A DNA stretch of 64,000 nucleotides from contig CAJZBQ010000047.1 of the NCBI GenBank assembly GCA_914767885.1, positions 682,001-746,000 on the forward strand, read 5' to 3'. A program made the translations under genes and the position numbers. This DNA comes from Blepharisma stoltei. Taxonomy: Eukaryota > Ciliophora > Heterotrichea > Heterotrichida > Blepharismidae. The notes beneath the pieces are model-generated. The model was not told the DNA's origin, made no database searches, and saw nothing but the letters and a program-made list of their open reading frames with translations. How positions within the stretch are numbered: the stretch's first letter is position 1; each line of letters opens with the position of its first letter. Shown piece by piece: positions 32,924-43,813 of this stretch.

Positions 32924-33787
32924 TTTTATAGTAATTATATAAAATTCTAGAGCAATGGAGATTTTATGCAAGCATGGCTTCTTGATTATATCTAAAATAG
33001 TATAATTTTTATTTATTGCAATATAGATCGTAAAATTCAAAACGCCAACCTGACTTGAATAAATTATCACACATTAAAATGGCTGGAGAAACAGCCTGCC
33101 CTCTTAGCACCTGTTGCCAGACTCGCATACAGGAGGCGAATTGAAACAGGGACATGAAACGTCGTTATGATTGGCGAGAGCTACCCTAAAATAATCTAAG
33201 TTAAGTGACTTGAATACCAAAATTCGTAATCACCTAAAAAATTCTAAATAATTTTTGCATGAAAGAAGTTAAAATAGAAATAGTCAAGATAAAATGATAT
33301 AATAATTTTTATATATTAGAGAAAAGAATTCTATAGGTATTTTATATTTTCTTTATATGAAATAATAGCGGGTGACATCCAACTCATCCTCTCAACGACG
33401 ATAATATGCATATATTTGGGATGATTTTTGCAGTATGTTGACCCTAGCAATACCAGGACCCTCAAGTCTAAAGCCCTAACACAAACTTGCTAGTTTTTGC
33501 TTTTATTCTGGCATTACTAAATGCTCCTTTTTACAAAGAGACCATGCTTCAGAAAGGATATCTGCTTGACTAGACCTCGGAATGTGAGTTGGAAGAATGG
33601 CTGGCCCATTATTTGCGGGCTATCTAAAAGATCAAATAGGATTTCAAAACACAGAAGCTTCAACCAGTTGATTGATAATGCTGTATAAACTGTATTTAAA
33701 ATACACAGCAAATTTTTTGGAAAATTTGTATCATAATATGTTGAATCGTTCTTTATTTTAAATAAATCATATAGAAATTATGATAAA
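32924..33787. other. intergenic with retroposon-like fragments
   Basis: Contains a GC-rich insertion of about 120 bp starting AAAATGGCTGGAGAAACAGC at 33076 (CTGCCCTCTTAGC matches the insertion at 29942), and a second GC-rich patch at about 33367-33640 without clear ends. The rest is AT-rich with no supported gene. Confidence 0.45.
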
Positions 33788-34367
33788 ATGGAAAATACTC
33801 TAGATATTCAAGAATATTCGCCAATCATAAAAAGTCAAATCTGGCATTATGAAATAGGAAATACTCATGGATTTTGGTTTTCAAGCACAGGGAAACCAAG
33901 AGTAGTCATTGGTCCTCACTGTAACAGACAAATTAGGGATGTATTGTTTAATTTCCGTTTTATTATTTACAATCATATTTGGAACATTGCTGCTGTTTAG
34001 CTCTTATTTTGTCCCAAGAATTATGTCTACAATAAGCTGAGTTGCTTATTGCACTTGTCTAACAAGCTGGCTTATATCTGGATTAAAAAATCCAGGTCTC
34101 GAACTTGAAATACTTACTAATCAACAAGAAATAACGAAATATTTTAACGATAAGAAATTTTGCAGGGTTTGTGAAGTGCTGAGAGAGCCTGGGACACTTC
34201 ATTGCGTTGAATGTGATGTCTGTATCAAAGAAAAACAAAGTCATTCTTTAATAGTAGGAAAATGCATTGGTAAAGAAATAAAAGTTCCTTATTATATATT
34301 GATAGGATCAATTATTTTTCTTGCATCATATATTGGATTTATAGCAGTGTATGCTATTTTTATTTAA
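33788..34367 (+). CDS. DHHC-like protein lacking the catalytic cysteine
   Basis: 187 aa with a 16-nt intron at 33921-33936 (GTAACAGACAAATTAG). The N-terminus MENTLDIQEYSPII and YEIGNTHGFWFSSTGKPR correspond to the DHHC N-region; then helices (MYCLISVLLFTIIFGTLLLF, STISWVAYCTCL), a Cys-rich domain FCRVCEVLREPGTLHCVECD, and helices at the C-terminus ending YAIFI, TAA at 34365-34367. The active-site stretch DHHCPWVGNCIG of the family reads QSHSLIVGKCIG here, so the nucleophilic Cys is Ser. The protein is also short, without a long tail. It is presumably a pseudo-acyltransferase or regulatory partner; the role is inferred. Confidence 0.8.
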
Positions 34368-34383
34368 TAATAGCACGGTTTAA

Positions 34384-34691
34384 GTTTAAGTTTAAAAGAA
34401 TTACTCTTGCACTTCAGTGCTATAAGCCTGTATTACTTGAGGTCCAGCTAAATTAGCAGCTCTGAGCAACGGTGGATGGACCGGCCTAGCCGTCGAACCG
34501 TTAAGCTAATAAGCCCTTCCGAGACTTCTCTAGTAGTGTCAGCCTCAGCATTGACGTCTTCTCTTCAAGCCGAGACTCTTAAGAAGCTTTAGACTTCTCC
34601 CACTAAACTCAGTATATAGGCCCATCCTGCGGGTGACAGGAGTTAGGACCTATCCCTAACTGATTTTTTAATACTGCGTAGCACAGTTTAA
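34384..34691. mobile_element. retroposon-like insertion with 13-bp target repeats
   Basis: TAGCACGGTTTAA at 34371-34383 and TAGCACAGTTTAA at 34679-34691 flank a GC-rich block of about 295 bp. On the minus strand it carries TAGCTTAACGGTTCGACGGC, which mixes A-box-like and B-box-like tRNA promoter motifs but without proper spacing. Confidence 0.75.
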
Positions 34692-34819
34692 ATTACTCTT
34701 ATTCTAATAATTTATAAAAATTGTAGCATTTCGCTGTGTGCAAGAAAAGTGCAGTAATCACAAAAAAAGCTAGAGATTATGAAAACTAAAATTTGTTTGT
34801 TAATTAAGCATTCATGGGC

Positions 34820-37005
34820 TTAAAGTGCTCTGACTGCATCTTCAGCATAATATTTAACATCCATATCTGTGTCATTTTTTGGTTTCAGGGCTAATGATCG
34901 TGCACTTTTGATAGTTTACATTCACCAAAGTACATTTTGTCGAAAAATTGGTTAAAGCTTTTTTGATAGTGAGACATTTCACCGAAAAAGCCGTTAAATT
35001 TTGACTATATGTCACACTATTTAAAAATGTTCGACCAAATGTACTTCGATGAAATGCATATTGTCAAAAATACACTGTCATTTGACATACAGCCCATTTT
35101 TTAATTGATCGAGCAATAGCATTATATCTTTTCTATTAGTTGTAGATTCCACTAAATTTTTAATTGTTTTCGCTACATTGAACCTTATATTCGGCACTCT
35201 ATCTTTTGATAGTGTTTTTAAGCACAAAAAGCAGTCATTGTCATCTAAATATTTTCCAAGCTTGCTTATGATTCTAAGTGCTGTCATTCTTTTATTAAAT
35301 GCAGGACTATAGCTCAGCACATTTATAAGTGGCATGATATAAATTCTTAATCATTCTCCGTCAAAAGCAATAGCTAACTTATTAGCAGCCTCTAGCACAG
35401 CTTCTCTAACAGCAAAAACTGGGTCTTCAATTCATTTCATTAAAGGCGTTGCTAGATGCTCATTAAATTCATCTTTTCCTAAAATAGTTCCAAGCTGGGC
35501 CAAGCATTCTACAGCTTTTAGCCTGACCCTTCATTGAGAATCTCCCATCAGCTGAATGAGCAAAGGCACAGAAAACAATGAAATTTTATCAGTAGCCAAC
35601 GATCCATTGAAAGTTTGAATATGCTCTGCAAAGCCCATCCTTACTTCAAAATTATCATCTTTTAAAAGCTGAGTTACCAATGGAAGAAGCTTTAATATAA
35701 CGATATCAGAGCTTAGATGTGGAGAAATTTGGCATATGCTTTGCATGAGAGCAAGCCTAACATATAGTGATGAATCTTTTACTAATATTTCTAAAGTTGG
35801 GAAAAGCTGAGACTCGACCATATGTGAAGGAATCGATTTAAAAATCAAAGGCAGCTTTTTTAAAGCAATACATCGAACTTCAGATTCAGAGTCCTGGAAT
35901 AAATTTAATATTTCTGGCAGGAAGTCATGGATAACATTTTCTAGCTCGATTATTTCTTGCAAATGGTCTAAAACTGCATATCTAACTCTTCAGCTTTTAT
36001 CGTTAGAAAATGTTTTTACATGCTCAAGCAATTCTTGATGGTTTTTAAGTAATTTTGTAATGCTTTCTAATGCCATTTGTCTGATGCTGTCATATTCATC
36101 AATGCGTAACTCATCAAATAATTTCATCAGCTCTTTACTTTCATATACTTGAAGAATTTTTCCTAATTCCTCCCCCTTTAAATTGGATCAAAATCGATAA
36201 AAATTTCCATTTTTAGGAGTTTTTAACCCATAAATCGAAAATTTTTCTAATAGAGCGAAAAATACTAATTTTTGTATAAAATTAAAAATATTTTTAAGCA
36301 GTTTTAACACTGAATTGACTAATTTTTTATTAATTCTTTGTAAAAATAAAATTTAAAAATTCAAAATATTGCATCCAATATATTTTTTTTTAATTTTTAA
36401 TTTTTTTTAAATTGGAACAGGGTTTTTAGTTCTAATTTAAAGGATGAGGGTAAGTTTTCTGCAGCAACTTTTCTCACAAATGAAGATTCGTCTTTAGCCA
36501 GCTTAATAAATTCAATCTCAAGCTCAGCTTTTTTATCACTAGTTAATCGTGATAATGGAATATGGAATAAATTACATGCAGCAACTCTTCCATAGTATGA
36601 CTCACTTCCAGAAAGATTGTTTATCACTTCACTTATTTTTTCTTCTAAAATATTTTTTGGCAGCTGCTCAGCGATTTTATTGATGCTTTGAACAGCCTTG
36701 TCTTGGACAACTGTTTCTTCGCTTCTTGATAGGCTTTGCAATGGAGGAAGTAAGCAAGCAAGATAATCGAGCCCTCCAACGTAATTAGAGAGGTCTCCGA
36801 GTTTTGAAGCGATTGCAAGCAAAACTTCTTGATTGTCATCTTCTAATAGCTCGTTTATATAAGGCACGAGCTCCTGCCGAGTTCTTATGTCTCCAATTGC
36901 TTCTGCAATTTGTTCCAAGCTATTGATAGCATGCAGTCTTGTGTTGTGGTCTTCTGCTTTAAGCTCATCAATTAAATAAAGAATTGTATCAAATTCTTCA
37001 TCCAT
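34820..37005 (-). CDS. PP2A scaffold subunit A (PR65), HEAT repeats
   Basis: 562 aa after removing a MITE and a C-terminal IES; length divisible by three. Starts MDEEFDTILYLIDELKAEDH; HEAT repeats follow throughout (YVGGLDYLACLLPPLQSL, RYAVLDHLQEI, FEVRMGFAEHIQTF, WRVRLKAVECLAQLG, FAVREAVLEAANKL, PNIRFNVAKTIKNL), ending DMDVKYYAEDAVRAL, TAA at 34820-34822, very close to the metazoan ending. Family role: holds the PP2A catalytic C subunit and regulatory B subunits; with striatin as B''' it forms STRIPAK. TGA codes Trp in RRW/KSW repeat corners (DKSWRVRY, DSQWRVRL). The junction LLDQL|ALKPKND relies on the chosen TA pair. Confidence 0.92.
34894..35103. mobile_element. TIR element / IES near the PP2A-A C-terminus
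   Basis: Excision between TA at 34892-34893 and 35102-35103 restores the C-terminal HEAT repeat in frame. Inside, 34919-35057 has inverted ends of about 30 bp: CATTCACCAAAGTACATTTT at the left and the complement of CATTTCATCGAAGTACATTT at the right. This end sequence differs from all other families in the window. Confidence 0.65.
36166..36452. mobile_element. MITE-like IES, TTTAAATTGGAAC family (degenerate)
   Basis: TA(A) at 36164-36166 and 36451-36453. Left CCTCCCCCTTTAAATTGGAT, right TTCTAATTTAAAGGATGAGG, with an inner AAATTGGAACAGGG making the right hairpin. Removal gives VAAENLGKILQVYESKE in PP2A-A. Confidence 0.85.
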
Positions 37006-37967
37006 TTAAGTAGCAATTATTATATCGTATTAAAATTTGGAATGCTTTGATAGGAGTTATCATTTTATGATTATAAATGTGCTTTATAGTGATTGAATTT
37101 CTTTAAATTTGGGACTATATTATCAAGATAAAATATTTTGAATCTAGACTTATAGAAAAATGAAATGGGTTTCAAAAATTTAGTTGATGACTCTGAGCTA
37201 TTTCCAAATTCAGGCTAATCAATTTAATTTATGAAAAATTCCCAATATTAAAATAACAATTAATTTCCCTTCAAGGACGAGCAGAAAAATCTTGCCGCTT
37301 AAATAATTTTTTTTTTAAATTTTATTATAAAATTGAAATATAACCTTTTTCGACAAAAGTCCTTAAAAAGTGATTAATTTGTCAATTAGCAATTTTAACA
37401 ATGATTTTGCCCACTCTTAAAGGGGGAGTTAGAAATTAAATCTTGATACGTATAGCATAATTGCTTGCGTGTATTATTTAGTCTAGAAGTTTTTTGTTTT
37501 GCATTATTTTTAAAACAACTAGATTTAATAAAAGATTTAAAAAATCATCTTCCATTATAATAATTTGCATTCTCAGAATTCGCATAAACTTCAAGAAATT
37601 TGAAAATTTGTAACCGGTATTAATTATCATTTGATTAATTAACAGATATGGCAAGAGATAATTAAATATAAAAAATTTAAAATTTATGTCGATATTTTTA
37701 AAACAAACTACACAGCGCAAGAATCAATGCTCCCAGCTTATCAATCTGACTGGAAACCTCAAAATTCGTCGTTTTTTAAGATACTGAATCCATTTTTATG
37801 AGGACTGAAAAAGTAACCTGCTTCACGTGCCTATAAAATATACCTCTAGCAGTGAGCATACAGTCTGATGAAGAGCCTCGCCTAATTATTTATTAAAAAT
37901 AGAAAATTAGATTTTTGTCTAATAATAATATTTCTTTAATTTGATATATCCGAATATAATCAATAAT
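37006..37967. other. intergenic with one short MITE
   Basis: About 960 bp between divergent genes. It contains the short MITE at 37263-37431. An AT-driven reading frame at 37478-37720 on the minus strand (Ile, Leu, Asn, Lys rich) is probably chance. Nothing else is seen. Confidence 0.45.
37263..37431. mobile_element. short MITE-like element, CTTTAAGGGTGAGC family
   Basis: TTA at 37260-37262 and 37429-37431. Left TTTCCCTTCAAGGACGAGC, right GCCCACTCTTAAAGGGGGAG. The 166-bp body is AT-rich. It is intergenic, so excision cannot be tested by frame. Confidence 0.65.
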
Positions 37968-38342
37968 ATGAGCCTATTTGGATATACGTTAGAAGAAACT
38001 AGCAGCGAAATCGACTCTTGGGTATCAGAAATCAGAGAAAACCTTAACCACATAACAAATAAGAAAGCCGAAGACTACGGCTTTGACTTCACAAACGAAA
38101 TTCCTCGAACATCTATTGCAAAACGTTTTGAATGGGAGGAAATCCCAGATGATACTAAACCATCATGTGGATTCTATTCCAGTTTTCGAAATTCTTATGC
38201 GAGATCAAGTTTATCTACTATGCCGTCTTTAGACGCCGATCAAGTTGAAGAAATTCCAAAAATCCTAGACTTAAATCTCAGGGTTTCGTTAGAAAGCGAA
38301 AATGTCAGCGATTTTTCTTTGAAGAATCAGCAATCTATATAA
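37968..38342 (+). CDS. small acidic protein of unknown function
   Basis: 124 aa, ATG at 37968 (MSLFGYTLEETSSEIDSW), single exon, TAA at 38340-38342. Acidic and Ser-rich, with no hydrophobic segment and no recognised domain. Codon use and composition are like the neighbouring genes, and the frame is clean. An upstream in-frame ATG at 37941 would add nine residues (MIYPNIINN); I prefer the internal one because it follows an A-rich AATAAT context, but this is a weak argument. Confidence 0.6.
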   Translation: MSLFGYTLEETSSEIDSWVSEIRENLNHITNKKAEDYGFDFTNEIPRTSIAKRFEWEEIPDDTKPSCGFYSSFRNSYARSSLSTMPSLDADQVEEIPKILDLNLRVSLESENVSDFSLKNQQSI

Positions 38343-38853
38343 TCTAGTTCACAATTTTGGTGTAAGGTAACTAAATTTGCTATACAAAATAAAAATGCTT
38401 GTTTTATAAAGTAAGCAACGTAATTGAAGAATTATTTTTTTTTAATCATTGGAGTAAGAATTTAAAGTTAAACTTGTAAATTGTGGAGTAAATGTAAAGT
38501 GCGCCATATTCATATATGATTAAAAGCATGATTATGTTAGATTAAAGTCACGAAAACCCGCGAAATCAGAATATTGAGGATTTAGCAATGGCTATTTCCT
38601 AATTATGAAATTAAAAGAAAAAGAAGCGATTTAAGCCTTTTTAGTTTGGAACTAAAAATGTTGGTATCTTAAGTAAAAAAATTATGAATTATGGCAGATT
38701 AGATTAATAACAAATTTTTAATTTAAACTAATTCACGCAATTGTGAAAATTGTTAAAATAGCATGTTTTACGAAGGATTAAAGCAATTAAATACTGAGTT
38801 CTTTAAAAAATAAAGCATTTCCATTTTCGATTTACAATCAATTATTATACCAG
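38343..38853. other. intergenic, AT-rich
   Basis: 511 bp between two plus-strand genes; no frame, repeat or element recognised. Confidence 0.45.
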
Positions 38854-39558
38854 ATGTCAAAAGTAATCCTTGAAAAAACCTTGCAAGCAGCAGTCCAATG
38901 CCCAGCTCTTCTTAATGAAATATCTATTTCATCATGTCAAGAAACTCATGTGCTGTCAATATTCCAAATCTTAGCAGCCCATAAAATTCCTCCTCCGGTA
39001 ATTTACTATAATTTGTCCTATTCTTTGCTAGGAGCATCTCAAAAGTTTTCAATTTATCGCGAAATCCTAAAAAAAGTTGACACAAGCTCGACATCATCTA
39101 TGATAAAAAGTTTGATTACAAATTATTACAAATATAAGCCAAGTTCAATGCCGAAATTGCATTTTTCAATTGACCAGCAGGTGAAGCTTATAAAATCGCT
39201 TTCTATTTTAAGTCTAGAGCCTAGCTATTCCTCTACAGCAAACAATTTGCTTTTTTATTTTTCAGATCTGATAATAAGAAGCCCTAATTTTGTGACACCA
39301 AATCAAAGCATAGAGATTCTAAATTCCATTATGCAGCTTAAAACCACAGATCAGAGCCTTTATTGCCTTACAAATATGTGCAAAGTTAATCTAATTAACA
39401 ACATCACATCAGTTTCAGAAGATCTTGGATTTTATAAAGAAGTAGATCTTGGACCTCACACTGAAAGAGATTTTTTATATAGTCTTATTATTGCAAAAAA
39501 TTTAAGTAATATACTATTTAAAATAAATGTAAATAAATTTTCACTGTTATCAATATAA
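38854..39558 (+). CDS. unknown protein, C-terminus uncertain
   Basis: 234 aa as read (MSKVILEKTLQAAVQC ... KFSLLSI, TAA). Leu/Ser-rich helices could form a helical-repeat fold like those of organelle RNA-binding proteins, but I see no diagnostic motif. Downstream, 39650-39754 is open in another frame and protein-like (FGNLLAAPAFLFKAVSII, EREK, TAA at 39752-39754). A TA-bounded segment of about 110 bp starting near 39508 could be removed to fuse them (KNLS|TKKFIYVL). The gene may therefore run to 39754. Confidence 0.55.
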   Translation: MSKVILEKTLQAAVQCPALLNEISISSCQETHVLSIFQILAAHKIPPPVIYYNLSYSLLGASQKFSIYREILKKVDTSSTSSMIKSLITNYYKYKPSSMPKLHFSIDQQVKLIKSLSILSLEPSYSSTANNLLFYFSDLIIRSPNFVTPNQSIEILNSIMQLKTTDQSLYCLTNMCKVNLINNITSVSEDLGFYKEVDLGPHTERDFLYSLIIAKNLSNILFKINVNKFSLLSI

Positions 39559-39793
39559 AATATTATAAATCTATATGATGGATAACCCAATACAAAGAAT
39601 AATTTAAAATAAATTAATTTTTACTAAAAAATTCATTTATGTTCTTTTTCAATTTAATGTGAATCTTTTTGGTAATTTGCTGGCCGCTCCTGCCTTTCTT
39701 TTTAAGGCTGTATCAATAATAGTTTATAATATTTGTATAGAACGTGAAAAATAAATTACTTGGCTTCCCAGCGATAAGAATTTGGTAAAATTT

Positions 39794-40999
39794 TCAATTG
39801 TGTAAATATTCGACCACTATATTTTTAGTAGTAGCAGGCAATATTGCAAATATTTTTTTCTCATCTAACGACAATGTTTCAAATTTTCCATACACATCCA
39901 TCCTTTTTTGTTTTAAAAATAAAAGTTCAAGCAGCACTAATAGTAGGCCTTTAGTTGGATCATTTATCAGTGAATCACTCATGAAAGATTCTCTTCATTC
40001 GGTTAACGTCTGTGGAAAGCCAATCAATTCATGCGGTATTTCTCTTAGTAAACTATTATAAATTTTGACTTGAATTTCATCAGATGGATCTAATTCTTTT
40101 TGGGAAAGCCAAATCAGAGTATTATAGCCCTCGCTTCTTATTTCTATCTCTGTTTTCTTACAAAAGCATAATCAAGTACTCTTGCATATCTTATATCTCT
40201 TCTCAGATCCAAGAGGCACACATTTTAGAAAGTTTGCTTTATAATCACAGACACTTTCTTCTTCAATTATTAAAGTAGCATTATTAGTCTCCAAAGATTT
40301 TTTCTCAGTGCTTTTATTTGTAAATGGTTGGCTAAACACAGGATTCTGCACATTTATTTCTGTTATATCAGTTATAGTGCTTGGAACATAATCTTCATCA
40401 ACTATTTCTATATTTAATTCATCTCTAGACTCTGTACTTTCAAATTTAGGAGGATGAGATCTTTGTATTTCACTCTCATCAAACCTCACATTGAAAGGCG
40501 CTGCACCGATATGAGGACCTCCTTCACTTACATGATGCCTTCCTGCCCCTAGATCTCCTGTACGTTCTCTTCCTTTATTTTGATGGATTGTTGAGCTTCG
40601 GCTTCTGGGCTTTATGCCAGTTTCAATGTTTAAGTTAGAATCTTGAGGAACTGCGGGCTCCTCAGTTGCCCGTTTTATGCTGAATTTTTTTCTATTACTT
40701 TCTTGGCCTGACTTAAGATCTCTACTTTTTTGATCACGCTCTGATGATTCTATAAAGTCTAAAGAGACAGGATCTGAAATTTGTGCTGCATCAGAGTACC
40801 CTACAGTGTCGGAGCCTGATATTTTCAGTTCTTCAGATCGATGAGTGCCTATATCTCTATCTGTATTAAATTTTTTATGAAGCTTTACATTAAAAGCTTT
40901 TTCTAATTGTTTTGGTTCTGGTAGTAGAGCTTTACTTTCATCATTCATACTGTCGGAAATCCTTATATTGCTTATAAGAGTTCTTGAAGGATTTTCCAT
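39794..40999 (-). CDS. unknown protein with long disordered N-half
   Basis: 401 aa, ATG at 40999 (MENPSRTLISNIRISDS), TAA at 39794-39796. The first about 250 residues are charged and Ser-rich (disordered). The last about 140 are helical and hydrophobic (EIQVKIYNSLLREIPHEL, PTKGLLLVLLELLFLKQ). Two TGA read as Trp (KSTWLCFCK, LTEWRESFM). No named domain is recognised. It ends 235 bp (or 39 bp, if the previous gene is longer) from the convergent neighbour. Confidence 0.65.
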
Positions 41000-41079
41000 T
41001 ATTTTCTATTAATTTGAAGAATTAAGGCATCTGCTTTAAGACAACTTTTTCACATTAATTTAATTAATTATTCATGATA

Positions 41080-41652
41080 CTAAGAATCAGTTTTGCTTGT
41101 AGCTACAAAAGTTGAAACGCATGCACAGACCTTTAAAGTGCAGGAACATAATAATCTAAAAATGTTTGCCATAAAGTAAATAACGACTACAAGGGCAACA
41201 GAGTCTGTAAAATTCAAGTCTTGGTCACAGGAATTGTATTCAATATAAATTACAACACAAACTATTCCTCATGCGAGCTGGAAGCATAAAATAAACCAAG
41301 TTACTATACAATATGATATAGCGCAGTAGGCAGATAAGGCATGTTTAATACAATTTGGAGGTTTCTTGACGAAAAACACAAAATTGAAGAATATGAGAGC
41401 ATCTGCTGCCATTGTGATGAAGGAGCCTAACAAAAGCTGTGACATCATTTCTCCACAATAGCTGGATAATATGTAAGTTACCATGCATAAGGCGCTCAAG
41501 CAAAGCTTCAAGATTGAAAAGACCAAATCAAAGTAAAAACAAGGGATCACTTTTTGGTTTAAAAATTCTGATCCTGATCGCTGTATTAGAACTTCGTCAT
41601 GGCCGCTGTCCATATTGAGATTATTTATAGCGGAATCGAGTAAATTTCTCAT
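41080..41652 (-). CDS. four-helix membrane protein, unknown
   Basis: 190 aa, ATG at 41652 (MRNLLDSAINNLNMD), TAG at 41080-41082. Four hydrophobic segments: FDLVFSILKLCLSALCMV, LLLGSFITMAADALIFF, LSAYCAISYCIVTWFILC and VALVVVIYFMANIF, with Cys-rich membrane parts and short loops. TGA is Trp at QLAWGIVCV. It resembles tetraspan-type proteins only in topology. Confidence 0.65.
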
Positions 41653-41894
41653 TTTTACTCCAAGTATCTTGACGAATTCAAAAAAGTTATAGGCAATAAT
41701 ATAAATTCTTCAATAATACTATTTCTATCATTGATTTTCATATTAAATATGCTTACATCACACAAATTAATTGGAAACTATGATAAATATTGCATTGATT
41801 CTGACGTGCCAAAAAAGGGATTTAGTGTTAAAATACTAAATTTTCAAGAAATGCCTTTTGGCTTGTCAAGATCATTAAGAAATTAAAGCAACAG

Positions 41895-43813
41895 ATGATG
41901 ACTTTTTCTGAAGCTAATAATTTCAGTCATATTAATTAAATTCGTTTGCTGAAAGAGTTAGACATCTTATTCGGCTTTCTTCTACTTGTTTTCCCCAAAA
42001 GCCTGGAGAGTCCTCAGTTCGCAAGCTAGCATTAATTCCTGGAGATGGAATAGGCCCAGAAATTTGCTCAGCAGCTACAGAAGTTTTATCGGCAATTCAC
42101 GCTCCAATAGAATTTGAAACATTCCCTAGCCTCAATATCAACGATGACAACTCAATTAAAAAAATAAAGCATAACATTAAATGGCGATGACGAGCGACTC
42201 GTCCTTCACATGGCAGGTGTCCTTATGTATATCCAGATGCGTTTTTTGGTGCAAAGTGCTACCCAAGGTTTGGGCTAACCTCGAAGCGAGAGGCGCAGCA
42301 CTATTTCTGCTGATTAGTGCTTGGCCCGACCGACAGTTTTTCACATATTTTTTACCAGCAACATCCAAACCCAGAAAGGGTGTACTATAGAGGCAGACTT
42401 ACCCTCTTAAGCTGCTTCATGGCGTGTTCCGAAGAATCGCAAACATGTTGAGCTTTTCTTCCGGGGCTGATTCGGGGGAAAAGGGGAAGGCAGGCTATAT
42501 AAAATTCTCATGGGCTAGTCTCTCCCATCTAAAAGATCCCAAAAAGAGCTAACTAGGGTCGGATAATGGTGTCTTAGGAGTTTGAAAAGGTTGCGCCTAG
42601 AAAAATTCATATAACCTGGATCAAAAGTGCGCGCAATACCAAGAAACCGGAGGTTTTATCCCGGTATTTTGGAGTCTTTTGACGGCTACACCACAGCGAT
42701 CGCTGTGAACGCATGGCGCTGCTAGAAGTGGACTTAAATATTTTGCCTAATCTAATCTAAAAAAATAAAATCATACCCAGCTGCACTAAAAGGGACAATC
42801 AGTCACCAAGTAGGCGAAGGCGCAAGTAATCCAAATGTGCTTTTCAGGAAAAAATTAGAAGTCTATGCTAACGTCTGCCATGCTTTTTCACTTCAAGGTA
42901 TCAAGACTAGGCACGATAATATAAATGTCATAGTTATCAGAGAAAACCTTGAAGGAGAATACAGTGGGCTTGAACATGAAGTTTATCCTGGCGTTGTAGA
43001 GTCTATTAAAGTTATAACATATGATGCCTCACTAAAAATTGCGAAATATGCATTTGAACTTGCATACATGAATAATCGCAAAAAAGTCACAGCAATTCAT
43101 AAAGCGAATATTATGAAAAAGGCTGATGGAGAATTTCTAAAAGCAGTGAGACAGGTCGCGAAGGAATATAGTCAGAGCACCTTTATGGCTTGGGCTTCCC
43201 AATTTTTCCCGCTGATCGAATCAACTAATTTTGGTTTGACAACTCCCCAAATGGCACAAACCCTGCATCATGTGATTTTGTCACTTGGGGAGATGGTCAA
43301 ACCTGCATTATTGGCTCGATCAACTCACTTCTTTCTCGTCGAAAAGATCGGGAAACCCAAGCTATAAAGATGCTCGGACTATATCCGACTATTCAATACC
43401 AAGAGATGATTATAGATAATGCTTCAATGCAAATGACTTCAAATCCATGGCAGTTTGACGTTGTGGTATTGCCAAATCTTTATGGGTCAATTATTAGTAA
43501 CATTGTTTCTTTCCTGGTAGGAGGACCAGGGATAACTCCAGGTGTAAATATTGCTAACGACTTCGCATTATTTGAGCCTGGGACCAGACATTTGGCGAAA
43601 GATATTGCAGGTAAAGGGATTGCTAACCCAACAGCAATTTTATTATCAAGTGCTATGATGTTGAGACATTTAAATCTTCCTCATTTTGCAGAAAGACTTC
43701 AAGAAGGACTTTTCAAAACAATTCGCGAAGGAAATGTACTTACTAAGGATATTGGTGGTGTTGCAACTACATATGAGTTCACCAAAGAAATAATTAAAAA
43801 CATCCAACAGTAA
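41895..43813 (+). CDS. NAD-dependent isocitrate dehydrogenase subunit
   Basis: A mitochondrial-type leader (RVRHLIRLSSTCFPQKPG) leads to LALIPGDGIGPEI, IKK..PAALKGTISHQVGEG, VIRENLEGEYSGLEHEV (phosphate/isocitrate loop), VTAIHKANIMKKADGEFLK, YQEMIIDNASMQM, FDVVVLPNLYGSIISNIVS, VGGPGITPGVNIA and the end KEIIKNIQQ, TAA at 43811-43813. This is the IDH3 family, oxidising isocitrate to 2-oxoglutarate in the TCA cycle. Two insertions must be removed: the retroposon 42158-42758 and the palindromic IES 43169-43383. The start is not certain: ATG at 41895 or 41898 needs another short excision (about 46 bp, TA to TA) to join RHLIRL. Whether the subunit is catalytic or regulatory is not decided. Confidence 0.88.
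42158..42758. mobile_element. retroposon-like insertion in the IDH gene, ATGGCG type
   Basis: Flanked by AAAAAAATAAAGCATAAC (42158) and AAAAAAATAAAATCATACC (42759), a diverged repeat of about 17 bp. Starts ATTAAATGGCGATGACGAGC; a 69-codon frame from this ATG has no recognisable similarity. GC content is well above the neighbours. Excision gives SIKKIKSYPAALKGTISH, matching IDH. Confidence 0.82.
43169..43383. mobile_element. 215-bp nearly perfect palindromic IES
   Basis: Between TA at 43167-43168 and 43382-43383. Left arm ATAGTCAGAGCACCTTTATG GCTTGGG, right arm complement ATAGTCCGAGCATCTTTATA GCTTGGG; the pairing continues through TTTGACAACTCCCCAAATGG against TTTGACCATCTCCCCAAGTG close to the centre. 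Removal gives AKEYPTIQYQEMIIDN, the expected IDH sequence. Confidence 0.88.

Noticed and set aside
34440-34560. Functional tRNA gene in the 34384-34691 insertion
   Set aside because: A-box-like and B-box-like motifs nearly overlap and no cloverleaf can be drawn.
37478-37720. 80-codon minus-strand frame
   Set aside because: Composition is driven by A/T codons (Ile, Asn, Leu, Lys), with no similarity and no conserved context.
43171-43366. Protein-like reading frame within the IDH gene (STFMAWASQFFPL...)
   Set aside because: It lies inside the palindromic IES; IDH alignment leaves no room for it, and the frame stops just before the right boundary.
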